Below are positions 58,286-64,000 of a stretch of DNA of 64,000 bases, piece after piece. Below the pieces are notes generated by a model that searched no databases, was not told the origin of the DNA, and worked only from the letters and a program-made list of their open reading frames with translations. This stretch comes from Quercus robur. Lineage: Eukaryota; Streptophyta; Magnoliopsida; Fagales; Fagaceae. The DNA lies in contig NC_065536.1 of the NCBI RefSeq assembly GCF_932294415.1, forward strand, positions 13,361,974 through 13,425,973. The letters run 5' to 3'. Within the stretch, counting starts at the first letter, position 1; each line of letters starts with the position of its first letter. The translations under genes were made by a program, and so were the position numbers.

Positions 58286-61200
58286 ATGGCTTTGAGAAGA
58301 TTGCAAACTCTGCGTTCACTGTATCGGACGGCTGGGATTCGAGAATCTTCATATCTGTAAGTACAAAGTTCACTTCTTTATGCTCCATTTGGATACTGGG
58401 AAAATAAAGGAAAATGCAAATCAAAGAAAGATTATGTTTTTTGGATACCCATTTGACCCTTTGGCTAAGTTGTGCTTAGTTTTACATATCTCATAACTTC
58501 ACTATAGAAAATTGGATTGAAGTTTTGTTTTTCTTTTCATTTCCTACATTTTCTTAGCATCCAAACAAATGGGTCTGTGTTTTTGTTGAAATTTTGAATT
58601 GAGTTTTTGTTGGGAGTGGAAATAGTGTATTGAATATGAGTATTGTTTGCATGTTCAGGCTTGGCAGCTCAAGAAGCTATTCTACTGCTATTTCAAATGG
58701 TAATTGGCTTTCATTGACACATTTACTTTCAAGTTTCTTAACTTATGTGCTACATTTAGGAGGTTTCCAAAGCAAGTGTTTGTATTTCAATAAATTTATG
58801 TAGTCTTCTATGTGTCAGTTCCTGAACTAAATCAGCGGAGTGTTTCTTCTTGCTTATACAAGGCCCACAATGCTTTCCCATTGACTCGTGGAAGTACAAT
58901 GCCACTTCGCTCTACAATGGTAACTTTTTAAATCTCTTTTTGAACTTATATATTGGCTGGTGCATCTATGTTTCAAAGACTAAGACATGAAAGATGGTAA
59001 TCTCTTTGTATTATCAACTCTCTTTTTATTTTTGTAGGCTGCTGAGTTATTGATATTCTCAAATGATACGAGGTCATTATCAACACAAGTAAAAGCCCCT
59101 CCGCAAGCACGACAGATGGTGTGTTTTCCTTACTTCTTAAACAATCATGCTAGTATATTTATTCTGCGTCATTATGTTGGAAAATGGTGATTGGTCCTCT
59201 TTTTAATGAAATAATATGTAAGTACTATAAATTTATACACAAGAAAGGACTTGCAAGAATCGGGAGAGGACAAAACCTCAAAAATACAAGAACAAGAGTG
59301 TGCAAAATAATAATTTCAATGTTTCCCTTTTTATGTTAAGAGTTGGAAGATGGGAACCCTCAAGTCACTCTTTTACCATGTTTCTTCTAAATGTGCTGAA
59401 AAAAATATCAAGATCAAAGGTTTGGATTGATACATTCAATTATTCTAAGAGGTCCATGGGCTTAGGTGTAGGGTTCTATTTATAAATCAGGAGTAACTAA
59501 TTTATTTTCCTTTATTGCTTATGTCAAATTTTATATGAGAGTTCTTCGTGCTCATACATATGTTTTAATTTTGGTTTGTGAGTTTCTCTCACTGGTAGGC
59601 TTTAGCATGCTAGAAAACTGAAATTGATAAAACCTTTCATAGTTCCCTATGTTTATGGTGAACTGATCAAAAAATTGAAACAACAGAATTATATTTAGCA
59701 TTCTCTCTTTAGCAGGCACAACCTTACTTTTTTCTTAAATTGAAAATGCCAGATGCAGGTACTGCTTTGTCTTAAAGATTCATTAGTGTATTTTGGCATA
59801 ATTTTTCTCATGTTTTGTGAATCTACAAATGCAAAGACGCGAATTTATTTGAATTTCTTTCTTATTTTTACTTTGGAGTGCTAACTTGTGTGTTAGCTAG
59901 GAGTTTTATTTATCAATATGTTAATCCTAATGGATACCACAAATGAACTTACTGTAACTGTTTTCATTCCGCTAATATGCAGTGCAACCAATAATATGAT
60001 TCCATGCTTATGATTCTATGAATGCAGGGAGCTCTTAAAGTCTCCATGACGAGCCCTGGATTCATCTATGAACCATATGCACCTCGTGAACAAATACCAT
60101 TTTGGCGGAGGTTAGATTTATACAAGTTTTATAATCTTTATCAAGCATGTAGCTCTACTAAGTCTTGTGACACTAAATTTAAAATGTTTGCAGTAATACA
60201 ATCTGATCTGTTGAGCTAAGAGCATCCACATTAGTGGATGCAAACTTATCATCTATTTTGCACAAAAAAAGCTACTTTTTCTATTTTACAAACTCATTTT
60301 TACAAAACACCCACATTAGTCCATCTATTATACATTATATTTTATGTAAATAATATTTTTATATTCTTTTTTTAATATTATTTTATCTCCCGATAAACAT
60401 TAACATATTCTTCCTCTTCTTTCTTTTTCCTTATCTCTCTGCCATTTCCTCTTTCTTTTCTTCTTCTTTCCCAACCCACCCAAATACCATTCAACCCAGC
60501 CAGTGTGCAACAAAATCGACATCTCCCATTCAACCAAATACCCAGCTCTGATCGACGCTGATCGACGCCAGATCGGGTTCTTAACTTCACCTTGGTGTTG
60601 ATCGATGCTAACCTTTACTACTGTAGAGTTCTTAACTTCACCTTGGTGTATATTACAGTTGTTTGTTGGTCTTGGCAGTAGCAATATCAGGTTTGGGATG
60701 GGTTTTTCTGTGGGTTTGAGTTGATTTGAGTTGGGTTTGGTATGATTTTGGTTTTCCATGGGGTGGTTGTGGTAGGGTGTTGCTGGGTTGGTGGTTGCAT
60801 CTTCTTCTTCTATCAGAGCTATGGTGATTGGCAGTGGCAAGAGTGAGGTGAGAGTGAAAGGGTCCAGAGAGAAAAAGAGAGTGAGGTGAAGGAGAGAGAA
60901 AAAATTAGTAAAATATAAAATACAAGCACTACAGTAACCGTGCATATATGCACGGTTACTATAGCACTTGTGCATTTATGCACAATTTTACACCCACTAA
61001 TGTAGGTGTTTTTTGGATCAAAATGTGTAAAATGAGGGGCTTTTTCTATTTTGCAAGACTTTGCATCCACTCTAACTATAACTTGATAAAAATTCTGGAT
61101 GGTTACAGTAAGGTAATATTATTCATTATTTTTATTTAAATTTTTTTTTTTTATAAGAATAAATTTTTTTTATTATTTATTTTTATTTTTTATTTATAAA

Positions 61201-63750
61201 AGAAGACTACTCCCTGCAGAGGGGGCAGGAAGTAGCCAAAGAAGACAAAAAAAAATGCATCACACTATGTACAAAAGGACAAAGACTCTAAGGTAGACAG
61301 TATTATAACATTTGAACTTTTACATTACTCACAAAGTTCATTATAAAATAATTATTTAAGGTAGACAGTTTTAATTTAAAGATGAAATTAGTTAAATTGT
61401 CTTATGTAAAGGTGAGGGCTTGGTGAGAGCACGATCAGTTTAATATCATTAGAAAAGGAGAATATGATCTTTACTTTGGCGTTGGAAACCTGAAGGCCCT
61501 AGCATGAAGAAGGATTGAGAGTGCTGTAGAATACATACTGAAATTGCACATTGCTGTGATGGTGAAGATACACAGCCAAAATTTTGTTGTAGAATACAGC
61601 CTTTAAGAAATCAACACAATCTTGAAACTGAAATCATGATTAGTAGAATCTGGTATAGTTTTTTTTTTTTTTTTTTTTTAGGTAAGAAAATTTTGTATTA
61701 AAATGAAAAAAAATGGAACGATTAGAACATGTGACTTTTCTTAAAAATATATATATATATATATATACTTGAAAATATAATAAAAAGAATCTACGGATCA
61801 GATAAAGGTTACTGTATAACTAAAAAGAACGATTTCATTCAAGTTGAATGAGTGAAAAATGATAGAGCTCTAGAGGAAGACCTAAAATAACTTGGTTAGA
61901 AGTAATGAATAAGGATATAATAAGAGTTAAGCAGGGTGGTGAAGAGAAGCATATTCTTAGATAGGAAATACTGGTAGGAAAAAGATGCATATGGGGATAT
62001 GGCTGAATTAGTTTAAAAGGATCCATGAAGCTCACCCCTACTTAGTTGTGATTAAGGCTTAGGTCTGTTAGTTTAATGATATTGTTCGGGATACCTAGTC
62101 TAGGGAATAGGGCTAGTTTATTGTCACCTAATATTGTCATATAAATGACTGTCAACAAGTGTCCAGCACTTTAATTGAAAATGTAGGTTTGCCGTTTTCT
62201 CGGGGAACTTTTCCCATTTGATGTTGTGTCATGTGTGTGCTTCGATCTTTATGGTATTTCCTTAATTTTCAATTTCTTAGTACCTGTTATTTGCTACTGC
62301 ATTCATCATTCTCTAGTTGCACACCCGAGCTGCATTATGTTTCTAATGACTTACACTTATAGTTTTTTTTGCTGTTAGCATATAGCATTTATTTTCGTTC
62401 TGCTCAATCATTTTGTTTTCATGTATCAGATGGTTCACAAGAAGTGGGTGGAAAAGAACAAAAGATGATATTATTCTAGAGGTGACATTCTTGCACCTTA
62501 TTATCCTTTTTTCAGTACTTATCTTGCTTTTATGGTTTTAATTGAACCCAGACCAAATCCTCTCTTTTGGTGCCATGCATGGTCCACTATGCTACAATCG
62601 TTTTGTCCCATGTACTGTTTACAAAAATTTTGTTGAAGATTAATGAAAGAGGAAATCATTTTAGAGTTGCTACTCTTGCATGCCCACTTATAACTAGTTC
62701 TATCTACTTGTGTTTCTTATATTCATTCAGCTTATTGTTTGGATCTATTGGGGCTACTCTTTTCCATTCTAGCAGGCTCTAGTTGGTATGCATTCAAACA
62801 ACACATATGTGCTGTGACTTTTTTTAAGTGCTCACTCTCTCTCTCTCCCTGGTCTATTTGGAATAATTGAACACCTGACTCCAGGCTTCTTTTTTATTCC
62901 ATGCCTGCTCCATCATGTTGAGGTGCTATTTATACCATATGTTACTTACAAGTTTCATTGGTTTGTTTTGGATTTGTATTTATGATGGCATTATGGTATT
63001 ATGAATCAATAATAAATTTAGACCATAGATTGTGCAAGGCCCTGGCTTTATAAAGGCCAATTATGAATTGCATTTTCTTATTTGCAGCTCAAAAGTGCCT
63101 ATGCAATTAATAAATTAAGGAAATCTGGATATTCAAAGAAGAAGTTTTACAATGAGGCTGCAGAGTTGTACAAGGAGGTATGTTTTTGAGTTATGACAAG
63201 CAATTACATTTCTCCTCATTTTTTTCTCTTCAAGAAAACTCACAATCTCTGATATTTGAAACTAGGAATTTTTAGTATAGGATATAAGGAAAGGACTGGA
63301 AAGCAAAACAATGCAAAAAAGAAAGTTTCATTGGTTGCAAATCAATGAAGTTAGAAGTAAATATTTAACACAAATAATTCAAGTTCGGCTATATCATTGG
63401 TTCCTTTGGATTCTTTCTGCCCAAGCTGAAACTTTTCCCTTTTCTTTTCCAGATAAACACACTAATGGCAAACGGTGATAAATCATTATTAAGGAAAGCA
63501 GTCACGGAGAAAATGTACTCTGTATGCTCCTTTTCCTTTGACCATTGTCTGCTTCAGTCATGCTTCTCTCATTCTTTATAACTTTATCAATTTTTACAAG
63601 AATTATATTTTATTCCTGAGATATTTTTTCTGGTTTTCTTCATGACAGGCACTCAAAAATGAAATTAAACAAAGAGAATCAGTGTGGAGTAAGGTCTACT
63701 GGGAAATGATCATGCCAATTGTAAAGATGCGAACTTTGCGAGCTCGTCTG
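58286..63750 (+). CDS. Mitochondrial Tim44-like / mL45 ribosomal-type protein, 3' end outside window
   Basis: Proteins of this family share the Tim44/mL45 fold and act at the matrix face of the inner membrane, tethering mitochondrial ribosomes or assisting import. Nine in-frame exons are present: 58286-58356, 58659-58699, 58819-58919, 59038-59118, 60028-60110, 62430-62481, 63088-63177, 63453-63521 and 63649-63750 (230 codons). The N-terminus MALRRLQTLRSLYRTAGIR is a basic, Arg-rich mitochondrial presequence, continuing with SSRSYSTAIS. Later parts include SPGFIYEPYAPREQIPFWRR, LKSAYAINKLRKSGYSKKKF and a helix ending MRTLRARL. Exon 9 ends before GCAAGT, indicating a GC-AG intron, because phase and homologues favour ending at Leu. 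Intron 5 is 2.3 kb because of insertions. The Tim44-like domain proper should lie downstream of base 64000. The family call comes from memory of plant 'Tim44-related' proteins. Confidence 0.85.
60220..61072. mobile_element. 'GAGCATCC' TIR element with gene-like cargo, copy 2
   Basis: The left end GAGCATCCACATTAGTGGAT and the right end TTTGCATCCACTC are flanked by TAA on both sides (60217-60219 and 61073-61075), suggesting a PIF/Harbinger-type insertion. It shares with the copy at 32292-33173 the terminal motif, the AACACCCACAT motif and the hairpin ACCGTGCATATATGCACGGT. Its centre (about 60390-60900) is a different, GC-richer, gene-like segment with long open frames on the minus strand but no recognised protein. 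It lies in intron 5 of the Tim44-like gene. Confidence 0.7.
61673..61766. repeat. Poly-T tract and (TA)n microsatellite
   Basis: A T run ending at about 61679 and an alternating AT run at 61749-61766, both in intron 5 of the Tim44-like gene. Confidence 0.8.
61838..62080 (+). mobile_element. RTE-type LINE 3' fragment
   Basis: The sequence translates as GRPKITWLEVMNKDIIRV, close to the conserved GRPKLTW-EVV-KD motif at the C-terminus of plant RTE LINEs. It then runs into CACCCCTACTTAGTTGTGAT and TAAGGCTTAGG, like the usual RTE 3' UTR ending. Several stops break the frame (for example after HILR), and the copy is strongly 5'-truncated. It lies in intron 5 of the Tim44-like gene. Confidence 0.55.
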
Positions 63751-64000
63751 GCAAGTACTAAAATTTCTTTGTTTTACTAACACTAACAGTGTAGTTTAAT
63801 ATGAATTGAGAATGGATATCTAAGATCTAACATCAGGATGGCTGGACAAAAGCAGCCATCAACTGCCTTTTCCATACATATTTTCATTTAGTAGGCAGTG
63901 ATGCATGGGGTGGGACAGATGCTGGTGTCTTGGGAGTTGCAAGGCACCAATGACATCATTTTGGTTGAAGTTCAATCAAATTTGAATTTATACCCTCCAA

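Noticed and set aside
60400-60975. 191-codon minus-strand frame
   Set aside because: It lies inside a TIR element, includes low-complexity Lys/Arg and Leu-rich ends, and matches nothing I know; kept only as part of the element's cargo.
1-64000. CRISPR arrays, bacterial operons, rRNA genes or organelle DNA insertions
   Set aside because: No regular spacer-repeat array, rRNA-like sequence or organellar gene was seen; the window is ordinary plant nuclear DNA.

Overview
This is nuclear DNA of a eudicot plant. It has long AT-rich intergenic stretches, many short exons separated by GT-AG introns, chloroplast- and mitochondrion-targeted proteins, and dense plant-type transposable elements. A woody dicot such as a Fagales member would fit, but that guess rests only on the general look of the genes and repeats.

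Layout. The first 6.2 kb holds most of a vacuolar-type Na+(K+)/H+ antiporter gene (NHX, minus strand) that runs off the left edge. From 6.3 to 21.7 kb there is no convincing host gene. That stretch holds a Helitron-like end, a PIF/Harbinger-like element carrying a piece of a nucleoporin gene (NUP214), a 1.86 kb solo LTR, SINE-like copies and a gypsy protease scrap. At 21.8-30.1 kb two genes for predicted thylakoid-lumen proteins lie head to head: a PsbP-domain protein (minus) and TLP18.3 (plus).

From 30.5 to 46 kb lies a tandem cluster of GDSL esterase/lipase genes, all on the minus strand. Copy A is at 31.7-36.8 kb, copy B at 41.9-44.5 kb, and at 45.6-45.9 kb there is a lone first exon (C) with its own promoter. 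A and B share exon phases, intron sequence and flanks. Copy A has been swollen by transposons, and it has alanine where copy B has the block II glycine. Between A and B lie a SINE with perfect target-site duplications, the remains of a gypsy element with an antisense reading frame, and a complete-looking non-autonomous hAT element.

At 46.35-48.1 kb a Pack-MULE-like element with long inverted repeats carries the 5' part of a phosphoglycerate dehydrogenase gene. It abuts the 3' end of an L1-type LINE that encodes a zinc-binding region and an RNase H domain. From 50.9 to 55.5 kb is a complete 15-exon kinesin-1 gene (minus). A solo LTR follows at 56.5-57.3 kb. The window ends in the first nine exons of a mitochondrial Tim44-like/mL45 ribosomal protein gene (plus), whose fifth intron hosts another gene-fragment-bearing TIR element and an RTE-type LINE tail.

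The host genes here are ordinary single plant genes with no operon-like coupling. The most interesting features are (1) gene-fragment capture by at least two and perhaps four DNA transposons, (2) the GDSL cluster with an orphan first exon that is splice-compatible with its neighbour, and (3) the number of cleanly excised LTR elements. I did not see a wholly new biological system.
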